A stretch of 64,000 nt of DNA from B1 sp034439755. GTDB taxonomy: Bacteria > Bacteroidota > Bacteroidia > UKL13-3. Location: positions 6,691 to 70,690 of the forward strand of contig JAWXAZ010000036.1 of NCBI GenBank assembly GCA_034439755.1, written 5' to 3'. The notes beneath the pieces were generated by a model. The model saw only the letters and a program-made list of their open reading frames with translations, was not told the origin of the DNA and did not search any database. The stretch's first letter is position 1. The number at the start of each line of letters is the position of its first letter. This document shows positions 44,134 to 54,500 of this stretch, piece after piece. The position numbers were made by a program, and so were the translations under genes.

Positions 44134-44544
44134 TTATATTATCCAGCTTATTTTGGACTTCACTTTTTCATTTTCAATAGGAGCCAATAATTGGATCCCA
44201 GGGAGCTTTCTGCTTTTTTGAGCGAGTTTGGCGCCATCAAAAAATTCTACACCACCACGAACCACTAACAGATAATCGAACTGTTTTAAATGAGGAGCAA
44301 GGCACAAACCAAACTCCTTATTAGCCAACAAATGAAAATCTAGATGGTTTTCTTCGTCAAAAAAAGAAAATTTCGAAAAACTTGTCGCGGCATTGGGATT
44401 ATAATCGGGCATTTGCAAATCGGCCACCCTAAAAAAATCAAACGGCGCAATTTGGTTCAGACAGAATACCATTTGACTAGCCTTGTGGCTAGATACCAAG
44501 CCAAAAAGCAGAAATGACAAATCCTCCTCTACCTCTAATTGCAT
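44134..44544 (-). CDS. IPExxxVDY family protein
   Basis: The 136-residue protein starts MQLEVEEDLSFLLFGLVSSH and continues FFRVADLQMPDYNPNAATSF, HLLANKEFG and QFDYLLVVRGG, ending near KSKISWII. This matches the Bacteroidota family called IPExxxVDY, of unknown function, found regularly next to acpP and pyk. A longer open frame extends upstream to 44871, but that part runs antisense across acpP, so the internal ATG at 44544 is the true start. Divergent from acpP with 169 bases between. Confidence 0.8.
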   Translation of the reverse strand: MQLEVEEDLSFLLFGLVSSHKASQMVFCLNQIAPFDFFRVADLQMPDYNPNAATSFSKFSFFDEENHLDFHLLANKEFGLCLAPHLKQFDYLLVVRGGVEFFDGAKLAQKSRKLPGIQLLAPIENEKVKSKISWII

Positions 44545-44713
44545 GTTTTTCAATGGCACAAAGTAATGGTTTTTAAGGCAATTTCTGCCATGATTTTCAA
44601 AATTTTTAGGCAATGAAAACCAAAATAGTAGGAGATAAATTTGCAGTTGAAATGAAAACTTGCTTTTTATTTCTAAAAAGTAGTTTATTTGCAGACTATT
44701 AAATCTTAAGAAA

Positions 44714-44953
44714 ATGTCAGATATCAAAGGAAGAGTTAAGACCATTATTATGGACAAACTTGGCGTTGAAGAAAGTGAAATCAACGAAGAAGCGAGTTTT
44801 ACGAACGATCTAGGTGCCGATTCATTGGATACCGTTGAGTTAATTATGGAATTCGAAAAGGAATTCAACATTGCTATTCCAGACGATCAAGCTGAAAAGA
44901 TTGGTACCGTTGGCCAAGCAATTTCCTACATCGAGCAAAACGTAAAAAGCTAA
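44714..44953 (+). CDS. acpP: Acyl carrier protein
   Basis: The 79-residue acidic protein carries growing fatty acids. The phosphopantetheine site is S37 in LGADSLDTVELIMEFEKEF. Length and composition are standard. It heads the conserved run acpP-fabF-rnc and is followed by fabF after 25 bases. Confidence 0.98.
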   Translation: MSDIKGRVKTIIMDKLGVEESEINEEASFTNDLGADSLDTVELIMEFEKEFNIAIPDDQAEKIGTVGQAISYIEQNVKS

Positions 44954-44978
44954 TCAGGCATTTATTAATTAATTGCTA

Positions 44979-46229
44979 ATGCTTTCCCGCAGAGTTGTTG
45001 TTACAGGACTAGGTGCTTTAACACCCATTGGAAACACCTTACAAGACTATTGGGATGGACTATCAAATGGGGTTAGTGGCTCTGCGCTCACTACCCAATT
45101 TGATACTTCCAAATTCAAAACCAAATTCTCTTGTGAAGTTAAAAATTTCGATCCCACCCAATTTATCGACAAAAAAGAGGCCCGCAGAATGGACCGCTTT
45201 ACGCAATTTGCTGTTGTTTCATCTGATGAAGCAATAAAAGATGCGGGGCTAGACGATTCTATTAACAAGGATCGTGTTGGCGTTATTTGGGGCACCGGAA
45301 TAGGTGGTTTGCACACTTTTTTGAATGAGGTTACCGCTTTCGTTAAAGGCGATGGTACACCTCGGTTCAGTCCATTCTTTATTCCCATGATGATTGCAGA
45401 CATCTCTGCAGGATTAATTTCCATTCGCCATGGGTATAGAGGTCCCAACTTTGTTACGGTGGCAGCTTGTGCTTCTTCTAGCAATGCCATTGCCGACGCT
45501 TTTAACTACATTCGATTAAACAAAGCAGACATCATTGTAACGGGTGGTTCTGAGGCTTGTGTAAACGAAGCATCTATTGGCGGATTCAATGCCATGAAAG
45601 CTTTGAGCGAGCGCAACGATGATCCAGCTACTGCTTCGAGGCCGTTCGACCTCGACCGCGATGGGTTTGTATTGGGAGAAGGTGCAGGAGCACTTATCTT
45701 AGAAGAATACGAACATGCCAAAGCACGTGGAGCAAAAATTTATTGCGAAATTATGGGCACTGGTTTATCAGCAGATGCCTATCACATGACAGCACCACAT
45801 CCAGAAGGTTTGGGTGCCACCAATGTAATGAAATATGCATTGGAAGATGCGGGCATGAAACCAGAAGACATCGATTACGTAAACGTACATGGCACTTCTA
45901 CGCCTTTGGGCGATCCCCAAGAGATTAAAGCCATCCTATCCGTTTTTGGCGATCATGCCTATAACATGAACATCAGTTCTACCAAATCAATGACAGGCCA
46001 CCTCTTAGGCGGTGCGGGTGCCATTGAAACACTTGCTTGTATTTTGGCTATTCACAAAGGCATTATTCCGCCTACCATTAACCACTTTACAGATGATCCT
46101 GCTTTTGATCCTAGGTTGAACCTAACCTTTAACAAGGCACAGCATAGGGAAGTTAAAGCCGCTATCAGCAATACATTTGGTTTTGGAGGTCACAATGCTT
46201 CGGTGATTGTGAAAAAATTTGAAGCATAA
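44979..46229 (+). CDS. fabF: 3-oxoacyl-ACP synthase II
   Basis: The 416-residue condensing enzyme elongates acyl-ACP. The triad is visible: C164 in VAACASSSNA, the histidine of VHGTSTPLGD and the histidine of SMTGHLLGGAGA. The start ATG at 44979 (MLSRRVVVTGLGALTPIG) is preferred to an upstream TTG at 44973. It sits between acpP and rnc in the usual bacterial order, so it is fabF rather than fabB. Confidence 0.97.
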   Translation: MLSRRVVVTGLGALTPIGNTLQDYWDGLSNGVSGSALTTQFDTSKFKTKFSCEVKNFDPTQFIDKKEARRMDRFTQFAVVSSDEAIKDAGLDDSINKDRVGVIWGTGIGGLHTFLNEVTAFVKGDGTPRFSPFFIPMMIADISAGLISIRHGYRGPNFVTVAACASSSNAIADAFNYIRLNKADIIVTGGSEACVNEASIGGFNAMKALSERNDDPATASRPFDLDRDGFVLGEGAGALILEEYEHAKARGAKIYCEIMGTGLSADAYHMTAPHPEGLGATNVMKYALEDAGMKPEDIDYVNVHGTSTPLGDPQEIKAILSVFGDHAYNMNISSTKSMTGHLLGGAGAIETLACILAIHKGIIPPTINHFTDDPAFDPRLNLTFNKAQHREVKAAISNTFGFGGHNASVIVKKFEA

Positions 46230-46232
46230 ATT

Positions 46233-46979
46233 TTGCTTAGGCGAATCCTCACTCACCTTAGGCCACGAACTGCCGAACAACGCTCTCTTGCACTTAAAAT
46301 AAGAGGAATTACTGGCTTTATGCCCTCTAGCTTAAAAGCGTATGAGCAAGCACTAAGGCACCACTCTGTTTCCAAAACCATCCATTCTTCGGGCTCAAAA
46401 GACAGCAACGAACGCTTAGAATTCCTAGGCGATGCCATGTTAAATGCCATTGTTGCCGAATTCTTGTTTTTAAAATACCCTTTTAAAGACGAAGGTTTCC
46501 TCACCCAACTCAGGTCTAAAATCGTTAGTCGGGAAAGTTTAAACGAACTGGCTATCAAAATTCACTTAAATCAAATTGTGGAGTACGACCGCAAAGCTCT
46601 GCAAAACATTACCCTTCGCAACAGCATTTTTGGCAATGCCCTAGAAGCATTTTTAGGCGCTATCTTGTTAGATGCAGGCTTTGATGGCTGCAAGCGGTTT
46701 ATCATAGACAACTTACTGCGCTTTCACATAGATGTAGACAAGCTACAAATCACAGAAACCAACTTCAAAGGCAGGCTCATAGAGTACGCCCAAAAGAACA
46801 ACAAACAAGTTGATTTTGTGGTAGAAGAAATTCCAGATGGTAAGAACCGCATCTATAAAATAACGGTTAAATTTGGCGACAAAGACATGGGCATGGCCCA
46901 ACACACTTCCAAAAAGAAAGCAGAACAAATGGCCGCCCAAAAGACTTTTGAAGCAATGGGCTTAGCCTTAGAAAATTAG
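46233..46979 (+). CDS. rnc: Ribonuclease III
   Basis: The double-strand RNA endonuclease is 248 residues long. The catalytic signature is NERLEFLGDAMLNAIVAEFL, followed by a second acidic cluster (FGNALEAFLGAILLDAGF). The C-terminal dsRNA-binding domain runs from FKGRLIEYAQKN to KKKAEQMAAQKTFEAMGL. There is no ATG in place. TTG at 46233, three bases after the fabF stop, gives the right N-terminus, and coupled translation from fabF would help such a weak start. Confidence 0.93.
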   Translation: MLRRILTHLRPRTAEQRSLALKIRGITGFMPSSLKAYEQALRHHSVSKTIHSSGSKDSNERLEFLGDAMLNAIVAEFLFLKYPFKDEGFLTQLRSKIVSRESLNELAIKIHLNQIVEYDRKALQNITLRNSIFGNALEAFLGAILLDAGFDGCKRFIIDNLLRFHIDVDKLQITETNFKGRLIEYAQKNNKQVDFVVEEIPDGKNRIYKITVKFGDKDMGMAQHTSKKKAEQMAAQKTFEAMGLALEN

Positions 46980-46996
46980 TTTTTTTTAGCAGCAGG

Positions 46997-47995
46997 CTAA
47001 AATCTTTTAACCTTGTGGTGGCAATAAGGCTCGCCTCCACCCTTCTCATAATATTCTTGGTGATAACCTTCGGCAGGCCAGAATTTGCTAGCCTTTATTA
47101 ATTTTGTGGCCACATTAAATCCTTTTGTTCTTAATTGCGCTATGAGATTTTCGGTGCTTGCTTTTTGGGTATCATCCATATAAAAAACAACCGATTGGTA
47201 TTGCTGCCCAATATCATTTCCTTGTCCGTTTGCCTGCGTTGGGTCGTGAATTTCAAAAAACAACTTAGCCAAAGTTTCGTAATTGGTAACACTTGGGTCA
47301 AACTCTACTTCTATGGCTTCGTAATGGCCAGTGCTATGACTCAAGACTTCTCTATAAGTGGGATTTAATTTGGTTCCACCCGTATAACCAACAGTTGTAT
47401 TTAAAACGCCTTTTTCGTGCTGAAAATAATATTCAACACCCCAAAAACATCCGCCTGCAAAAATTGCTTTGTTGCTTTCGGTCTGAACCAAGGCGTCCAT
47501 AAATTTTAAAGAGGATGTATTTACACAATGACGCGTGTCTTTATCTGTTAAACCTTCCCCATAAAAAACATGACCTAAATGCCCACCACATTTGGTACAA
47601 GTAATTTCTGTTCTTCTACCATCTGCGTCGGTAGTTTTGGTAACCGCACCCTTAATCTCATCATCAAAACTTGGCCAACCGCAATTGGAATGAAATTTTG
47701 AATCGGAAGTATACAAAGGGGCATCACATTGCCTACACACATACATACCCTTGGTAAACTTATCGGTATACTCGCCGGTAAAGGGGCGGTCTGTTCCTTT
47801 TCCTAAAATTACACGCTTTTCGTCTTCCGTTAAAGGGTTCAACTTGATACCATTTTCCATTTTTTTAGTTATTTGTTTGGTTTCCTTGTTTGTGTTTTGT
47901 TCCGATTGTCCATTACAAGCAGAAATGCTTAATAGCAGCAAAAATATAAAGAGTATCCTTTTCAAAATATGAATAGCATTAATTTGTTGAATCAT
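46997..47995 (-). CDS. msrAB: Bifunctional MsrB-MsrA methionine sulfoxide reductase, lipoprotein form
   Basis: A fusion of about 332 residues in the order MsrB then MsrA, led by a lipoprotein signal (RILFIFLLLLSISAC). The MsrB part has zinc cysteines (CRQC, CTKCGGHLGHVF), FHSNCGWPSF and the catalytic cysteine in DTRHCVNTSSLKF. MsrA has AGGCFWGVEYYF and GYTGGTKLNPTYREV. The two domains reduce R- and S-methionine sulfoxide, here in exported proteins. The ATG at 47995 is preferred over a TTG at 48022. MsrA-MsrB is the commoner fusion order, but B-A also exists. Confidence 0.93.
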   Translation of the reverse strand: MIQQINAIHILKRILFIFLLLLSISACNGQSEQNTNKETKQITKKMENGIKLNPLTEDEKRVILGKGTDRPFTGEYTDKFTKGMYVCRQCDAPLYTSDSKFHSNCGWPSFDDEIKGAVTKTTDADGRRTEITCTKCGGHLGHVFYGEGLTDKDTRHCVNTSSLKFMDALVQTESNKAIFAGGCFWGVEYYFQHEKGVLNTTVGYTGGTKLNPTYREVLSHSTGHYEAIEVEFDPSVTNYETLAKLFFEIHDPTQANGQGNDIGQQYQSVVFYMDDTQKASTENLIAQLRTKGFNVATKLIKASKFWPAEGYHQEYYEKGGGEPYCHHKVKRF

Positions 47996-48136
47996 CTTAA
48001 AATAATTTATGTGCCAAAACAAAACGTAAATACTTTAACAAAAGTGTTCAAAATTAGTTTCAATACAAGCTAAAAAATAAAGTGGTGCAAAATATTTGTC
48101 TTATTCTTGCTACATCAATTACCTAGACTCTATATA

Positions 48137-48880
48137 ATGCGCTATTTCATAAAATTAGCATACAACGGCAAAAATTACCATGGTTGGCAAAAGCAACCCA
48201 ATGCGCACAGCGTTCAAGGAGAAATTGAGTCCAAACTTTCCATTCTACTTAAAGAAAACATAGAAATTACAGGCTGTGGACGAACCGATACAGGGGTGCA
48301 TGCAAAGGCGTATTTCCTGCATTTTGAGTTGGATCGGACCATAGATACTAAAAAATTAGGCACGCAACTCAATTCCATCTTGCCAAGAGACATTTCCATC
48401 TACGAAGTTTACGAAGTAGACAATGGCCTGCACGCAAGGTTTAGCGCCAGCTCCCGCGAATACGAATATTGGATTTCTACTCGCCCAGATCCTTTTGCCC
48501 ATGAGCTCAGCTTGCTTTGCACTACCGAACTTAACCTAGCGGCCATGAACGAGGCGGCGGCCATCTTACTAAAGCATACCGATTTTGAGTGCTTTAGCAA
48601 AGTGCATACCGATGTAAAAACTTTTAATTGCCAAATAACCCATGCCCAATGGGAAATACAGCCCAATCACAAATTGGTTTTTACCATACGGGCCGATCGT
48701 TTTTTACGCAATATGGTGCGTGCTATTGTGGGCACCTTGCTCAATGTAGGCAAGGGCAAAATTAGTGCAGCAGATGTAACGCAAATACTCCAGAGCAAGA
48801 ACCGCAGCGAAGCCGGCGAAAGTGTTGCAGCGCATGGATTGTTCCTTACCAAAATTACCTATCAAGAAAAGGAATTATAG
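48137..48880 (+). CDS. truA: tRNA pseudouridine(38-40) synthase
   Basis: The 247-residue enzyme modifies the anticodon arm of tRNA. The start MRYFIKLAYNGKNYHGWQKQ and the catalytic loop GCGRTDTGVHAKAYF with D51 are diagnostic. RADRFLRNMVRAIVGTLLNV is the third motif. The frame is open back to 48107, but ATG 48137 gives the family N-terminus. Confidence 0.96.
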   Translation: MRYFIKLAYNGKNYHGWQKQPNAHSVQGEIESKLSILLKENIEITGCGRTDTGVHAKAYFLHFELDRTIDTKKLGTQLNSILPRDISIYEVYEVDNGLHARFSASSREYEYWISTRPDPFAHELSLLCTTELNLAAMNEAAAILLKHTDFECFSKVHTDVKTFNCQITHAQWEIQPNHKLVFTIRADRFLRNMVRAIVGTLLNVGKGKISAADVTQILQSKNRSEAGESVAAHGLFLTKITYQEKEL

Positions 48881-48922
48881 GCAAAGTAAGCCTAGCACCA
48901 AATTTTTCTTAAAAAAACGGAT

Positions 48923-48960
48923 TGGTTCAAACCAAAAATGCGCTTGGTTCAGCCCAAATA
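48923..48960. repeat. Two adjacent copies of the dispersed motif
   Basis: TTGGTTCAAACCAAAA (48923-48938) is followed six bases later by TTGGTTCAGCCCAAAT (48945-48960). A third partial copy (TTTGAACCAA) lies near 48988. All are in the spacer between convergent truA and the EF-G-like gene, next to the terminator. Confidence 0.65.
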
Positions 48961-48998
48961 TTTTTAAAGCATAAACCATTAGTTCTGTTTGAACCAAT

Positions 48999-49047
48999 AA
49001 AAAAAAATAGTTGGGAACGAGCAAATAGTTTGCCAGCTCCCAACTAT
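48999..49047 (-). terminator. Intrinsic terminator of the EF-G-like gene
   Basis: ATAGTTGGGA (49007-49016) pairs perfectly with TCCCAACTAT (49038-49047) around 21 bases. On the minus strand the stem is followed by a T run (the A run at 48999-49007). It starts 14 bases beyond the stop at 49061. Confidence 0.85.
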
Positions 49048-49060
49048 TATATTTATAGAA

Positions 49061-51196
49061 TTAGGCCAAATCGTCTTTGGCAACTTTTAGATAATCTTCC
49101 ACCAATTTCTTCTGAATTTCGTAAGCAACGGGTTGGTAAGAATCGAATTTCATGCTATAGTTTGCCTTACCTTGCGATATGCTTTTTAAAGAAGATTGGT
49201 AATCTTGCATTTCAGACAATGGAACTTTGGCATTAATCTTTTGATAATGCTTGTAGGTATCCATGCCTTCTATGATGCCACGGCGGGTTTGCAAATCGCC
49301 CATAACGGCACCGGTAATATCATCGTTACACAAAACTTCTACCATATAAACAGGCTCCATCAACTGAGGATCGGCCAGGTGAAATGCCTCTTTAAAGGCC
49401 ATCATGCCTGCAATTTTAAAGGAGATATCATTGGAGTCTACTGCATGCATTTTGCCATCATAAATACACACACGCACATCGCGCACATAACTACCCGTAA
49501 GCGGACCTTCATGCATTTTTTCCATGATACCTTTTAAGATAGAAGGTAAGAAACGGTTGTCTATTACCCCGCCAACTATGCAATTATAAAACACCAATTT
49601 ACCACCCCATGGCAAAGGATGCTCATCGCGGCCGCGCACACTTACATTTACGGGATCTGGCATGCCTTCATAAAAAGGTTCTACAATCATGTGAACTTCG
49701 CCAAACTGACCAGCGCCACCACTTTGTTTTTTATGGCGATAAAATGAGGTAACCGATTTGCGAATGGTCTCGCGGTAAGCAATCTTTGGTCGCACAAAAT
49801 TTACATCCAATTTATAGATGTGATCGAGCTTCCATTTTACCACAGCTAAGTGCATTTCGCCCCTGCAATTAATTAAGGTTTGCTTTAATTCTTGCGAGGA
49901 TACAATGTTTAAACTCGGGTCCTCTTCATTGAGTTGATGCAAGGCTGCCGACAATTTATCCTCTTCGCCTTTTTTAACTAATTCAATGGCCATTTGCAAG
50001 TGAGGCTCTGGGAAAACAATTGGGTTCAGGGCAATATTTTTACCTTTTACATGCAAAGAATTATTGGTATGGGTATTGCGTAATTTTATGGTAGCGCCAA
50101 TATCACCGGCGGCCAATTCATCAACAGGAATGCGCTTCTTACCTTCTAATAAAAATAACTGATTAAGCTTTTCACTGGTTCCATTGTTTTCATTTACCAA
50201 TTCCATGCCCACGGATACGGTTCCAGAATATACTTTAAACAACGACATTTCGCCCAGGTGCGCTTCGTTAACGGTTTTAAAAACAAAGATACAAGTTGCA
50301 CCATCTGCTTTGCAAGGCAGGCTATCGCCATTGATGGTGATTTGCACGGGCATTTCACTGGCGCTCGGACAAACATTGTCTATAAAGCCTAAAATGCGGC
50401 CAATGCCCATATCTTTTTTGGCAGAAGTGCAGAACAATGGAAACAAATCGTGGTTAATTAAAGATTTTTTTAATCCAGCACGCATGTCATCCTCGCTTAA
50501 AGTACCCTGCTCAAAATACTTCTCCATTAAACCCTCATCGTTGCCCGCAATGGCCTCAATAAGGTCCTTTTGCATTTGCTCTGCCTTCTCCATTTGGGCG
50601 GCAGGAATAGGCAATTTTTGAGGCTTACCACCTTCTGCTGCAAACTGATAAAGCACCATATTAAGCACATCAACAATGGCATTAAAACCCGCACCCTGGT
50701 TTAGCGGATATTGCACCACCACCACGTTGCTGCCAAAACGGTTGCGCGCTTGCTCTACCGTGCGTTCAAAATCTGCCAGTTCATGATCCATTTGGTTCAC
50801 GGCAATGAGCATGGGCGTTTTAAACTCCTCTGTGTATTCCCAAACAATTTCGGTTCCAACCTCCACCCCGTGGGCACCATTGAGCACCATAATGCCTGTA
50901 TCGGCCACACGCAAAGAAGCAATTACCTCCCCTGCAAAATCGTCGAAGCCAGGCGTATCAATGATGTTAATTTTATACCCCTTCCAAGTGGTATGAAGCA
51001 ATTTTGCAAAAACAGAATTCCCTCGCTCCTGCTCCAATTCATGGTAATCGGCAATGGTATTTTTCTCTTCAACAGTTCCCCTGCGCGTAATTAAACCCGC
51101 TTCGTAAACTGCACATTCGGCGAGGGTTGTTTTACCACTGCCAGAATGCCCAAGCAAGACAATGTTCTTAACATGGGCGGTATCAAAAGTTGCCAT
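49061..51196 (-). CDS. Elongation factor G-like GTPase (EF-G paralogue)
   Basis: The 711-residue protein has all EF-G domains. G1 is GHSGSGKTTLAE, G3 is DTPGFDDFAGEV, and domains III-V contain YRETIRKSVTSFYRHKKQSG and QFGEVHMIVEP. G4 reads N-Q-M-D, not N-K-x-D as in canonical EF-G. The switch I region (VEEKNTIADYHELEQERGNS) matches the EF-G-like group (often called EF-G2) rather than fusA. These paralogues coexist with a normal fusA in many bacteria, and their role is unclear. No ribosomal protein genes are near. Confidence 0.88.
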   Translation of the reverse strand: MATFDTAHVKNIVLLGHSGSGKTTLAECAVYEAGLITRRGTVEEKNTIADYHELEQERGNSVFAKLLHTTWKGYKINIIDTPGFDDFAGEVIASLRVADTGIMVLNGAHGVEVGTEIVWEYTEEFKTPMLIAVNQMDHELADFERTVEQARNRFGSNVVVVQYPLNQGAGFNAIVDVLNMVLYQFAAEGGKPQKLPIPAAQMEKAEQMQKDLIEAIAGNDEGLMEKYFEQGTLSEDDMRAGLKKSLINHDLFPLFCTSAKKDMGIGRILGFIDNVCPSASEMPVQITINGDSLPCKADGATCIFVFKTVNEAHLGEMSLFKVYSGTVSVGMELVNENNGTSEKLNQLFLLEGKKRIPVDELAAGDIGATIKLRNTHTNNSLHVKGKNIALNPIVFPEPHLQMAIELVKKGEEDKLSAALHQLNEEDPSLNIVSSQELKQTLINCRGEMHLAVVKWKLDHIYKLDVNFVRPKIAYRETIRKSVTSFYRHKKQSGGAGQFGEVHMIVEPFYEGMPDPVNVSVRGRDEHPLPWGGKLVFYNCIVGGVIDNRFLPSILKGIMEKMHEGPLTGSYVRDVRVCIYDGKMHAVDSNDISFKIAGMMAFKEAFHLADPQLMEPVYMVEVLCNDDITGAVMGDLQTRRGIIEGMDTYKHYQKINAKVPLSEMQDYQSSLKSISQGKANYSMKFDSYQPVAYEIQKKLVEDYLKVAKDDLA

Positions 51197-51440
51197 ATAT
51201 ATATAAATTTGTTAACACGAAATTATTCTATAATGGCATTCCTAGGTATGATTTAAATTAGTTTTCAAGCTATTAAATGTCAATATTAAACCCGCGCCCA
51301 TTAAATTTACACTAAAGAGGGTCTAGCAGGGTAAAAATGGTAAAATAAGGCTGCATTAAAGCCGAAATTAGGCTTATATTCCTATTTTTAGTAAAATAAG
51401 CTTTATTTTTTGACCTTCATTTTACTAATTTGCATTCGCT

Positions 51441-51512
51441 ATGGCATTGCATCCTTTTTCAGAAGAGCAAATTATTGCTAGGCTACAATTCGAAAATCCA
51501 TGGTGGGGATAA
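51441..51512 (+). pseudogene. N-terminal stub resembling an AAA/DUF4143-type ATPase
   Basis: A 23-codon frame with a normal ATG reads MALHPFSEEQIIARLQFENP then WWG and a TAA. The N-P-W-W motif after a short helix is typical for the beginning of a group of AAA-type ATPases of the DUF4143/archaeal ATPase kind. Nothing of the ATPase follows: only 25 bases separate the stub from the DUF4175 stop on the other strand. I take it as a relic. Family recognition from so few residues is weak. The remainder of 51197-51440 shows no gene. Confidence 0.35.
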
Positions 51513-51537
51513 ATACACTAGAAAGTCAAAAATAAAC

Positions 51538-54500
51538 CTACTTCTCCAAATACTCTTTTGCCTTTTGTTTGTAGTAGGGTTTCATTTCTATGGGAACAGA
51601 TTGCAACAACTCTGTATTGCGTTGGTTATTGCGTTTAAATTTCTCTAGGTATTGCGGATTGGGTTTAGACAATTCTTTGCCTTGGTTGGCTTCTCTTTTC
51701 TGCTCCTCTTCCTGCTTTCTTTCTGCCTTCTCGTGCTCCAATAAGCGGGTTAAAATCTCCTCTTGCCTCATAAGCGTTTCTTGGGTTAGTCGCTTATTCA
51801 CCAATTCCTTCTCTGTTTCTTCCATCAACTTTTGCAAATCGCCCAACTGCTTTCCTCCGCCCATTTTCTCCTTCTCTAAAGCATCCATTTGGCTCATCAT
51901 TTTCTGCATCTGTTGCCTTATTGCCATCTGCTGCGCTGCCATTCGCGCAAACTGTTCACTACCGGGTTTACTCTTTTCTCCACTCCCGCTTTTATTCATG
52001 CCATCCTTCAATTGCTTGTTCATCTCTTCCTGCATTTTCTTGAGCTGCCCCATACTAGGCTTGCTGCCCTTGCCGGGCTTTTTAGATGGCTTGCCTTTGC
52101 CCTTGCTCTTGGCATCTTTTTTCTGCTGTTGCTGCTGCTGCATTTGTTGCAGGGCATCGCTTAACATAACACCCAAGTTATTCATGTGACTCATGGCATA
52201 CTGTTGCTGCACCCTTATCTGTCCGTTATCTCGGGTCGAAAAACTGTTGCTAGCTTGGTTTAAATTGCTATTCATTTTTGTTAACTCGCGGTTCACAAAC
52301 GACTTAATTTCTGGCACCCTTTTGCTTAAAGCCTGCAGGCTATCTTCCACCATTCTTGCATTGTCTTTTAAGGTCTTTTGTTCCTGAGCCAATTGCACAA
52401 ATTGCGGATTATACCCATTGATAGATTTCATTTGCTCCATCAATTTTTCTTGGTCCTTGCTCAATTGGATGAGGTTCTCCAAAATTTCACGCAAGGCCTG
52501 CTCATTCACTTCCTCCTGCTCTTCTTCTTCCTTTTCGGCCTTCTCTTGCATCTTCTCTTGCATCTTCTCCATTTCTTCCGATGCTTCCTTTTGTTCTTTG
52601 CTGCTTTTCTTATTGTTGCCGTTCTTTAACTGCTCGCCGCTTTGCTGCATTTTCTCCTCAATCTTCTTCTCCTCTTCTTTGGTATCTGCAAGGTCTTTTG
52701 GGTTCTCTAAATCTTTGTTCTGCTCTTGCAAATCTTTTAAATCTTTTTGCAAATCTTTAAACTCTTTATTCAACTCATCTTGTTTCTGCTTAAGCTCCTC
52801 ATTGCTTTTATTTTTCTGCTCGGTATCCTTCGATAATTCAGCTTGTTTTTTAGCTAAGTCTTTCAAATCTTTCATGGCCTCATCCATCTTCTTCTCCACC
52901 TCCAATTGTTTATACATTTCTAGCATGCGGTCTAACTCCTTCTCTACATCCTTGTTGTTGAGGTCCATCTTTTCGAGTTCTTTCTTAATTTGATCTTTGT
53001 TTTGCTGCTTCATCAGCTCTTCCATCTGCTTCATCAGCTTTTTCATCTCATCTGTCATCAACTCCTCATACATTTTTTGCAACTCTTGTTGCTTTTCCAT
53101 AATGCGTTCCTCTTCCTCTTTAAACGCTTGTTCCTTTTGGTTTTTCTGCTTAAAATCTTTTTGCAGTTCTTCCATTTTCTGAGCCAAGTCTTTTTGCCGT
53201 TTATTCAATTGCTCTAGTTTCTTTTTCTCTTCAAAAGTTAAAGGCTGTTGCGACTTCAATTTCTTTTGTATTTCATTTAAATCTTTTTTCAACTCTTTGG
53301 ATTCCTTTAAGGCTTCTTCCATTTTTTGCTGCAAGGCCTTGCTGTCTGCTTGAGTTTGTTCTTTAATTTCATTCTTGGTTGGCGCCTTTACTGCCAATGG
53401 TTTCGACTTACTCGATTTAGCACCATGCACACCGTCATTGTCCCACAATTCAAAATAATATTCAATCTCATCGCCACTCACAAAGTTGATATCGTACAAG
53501 CTAAAGGTATGCATAATGTCTATGCGCTTTGCCGATACAATAGGAATGGTAGTGCTTACAAATCCTTTGGACACTTTGGCTTTATCATCCGAAGCCAAAA
53601 AACGGTAATTAAAACTTAGTTTGCTAAGGCCATGGTCGTCTGAACCCATACCACCAAAATAATAAATTTTTCCGCTTACAGAATCAATTTGTGCTTCCAT
53701 TTCAATGCTCGGAAAAGCATCGGGCATCACATCAATTTGAAAATAGAGAGAATCGCCTTTCTTTACCCGCTCATTGCTTAATTTAATGGCATAATTATCG
53801 CTTAAAAAAAACTTTCTGCTATAACTATAATGCACGCCATCGGGAGAATTGGCTTTGACATTTAACAGGTTAAATTGCAAGTTAATTTCAGTGGTTTGTT
53901 TGCTGGTAAATTGCCATTTTACTATTGTTCCCGACGGCATGGATAAATCGCCCGGGTTGGCAATTACCTCATCTTTCATCTGCAAATATGCCGGATAATC
54001 TAAGCTCACACTATACCCTAACATTACAGGGCGCCACCATACCTGCAAAGTTTTTTCTGCGTCTTCAAAACCCAAAGCTTCTAAATAAAAAGGGGTAGTT
54101 TCTTGCACATTTCTAAAGTGATATACAAAGTGTGTGGCATCTTCCTTTTCTAATTTATAGACCTGATTTAGCAGGTGAATAAAAACTTCATTGGGTAATT
54201 CTTTACCCAACATTTTTACTTGCAAGGTAAAATCTTGATATTGCTCTGCGCTTAAATTGTTGTTTTCTATCACAAATTCGAAGGGTGCAGGTTCTTTAAA
54301 AACTTGGTTGTATTGCAAAACTCTTTGCGCCCCATCGCTCACCAATTGCGGCGAAAAAACGAGCAATGCCGCCAAAATTAAGAGCGGAATAAGGGCAAAT
54401 TTTGCATACTTAATATTGCCTTTATAATCTATTGCCGCACTAAAAGGGACGGGCGATAATTCTTGTGTCTTTTGTTCAATTGCAGCCAATAACAAACTCT

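Noticed and set aside
44545..44871. Upstream extension of the IPExxxVDY frame
   Set aside because: It runs antisense through acpP and does not resemble the family; the ATG at 44544 is sufficient.
52120..52160. CTG/TGT-type simple repeat inside the DUF4175 gene
   Set aside because: It encodes the Gln run of the protein and needs no other explanation.
51590..53217. Long plus-strand frames rich in Ser, Cys, Phe and Leu opposite the DUF4175 coiled coil
   Set aside because: They are the complement of Lys/Glu/Gln codons of the coiled coil, not genes.
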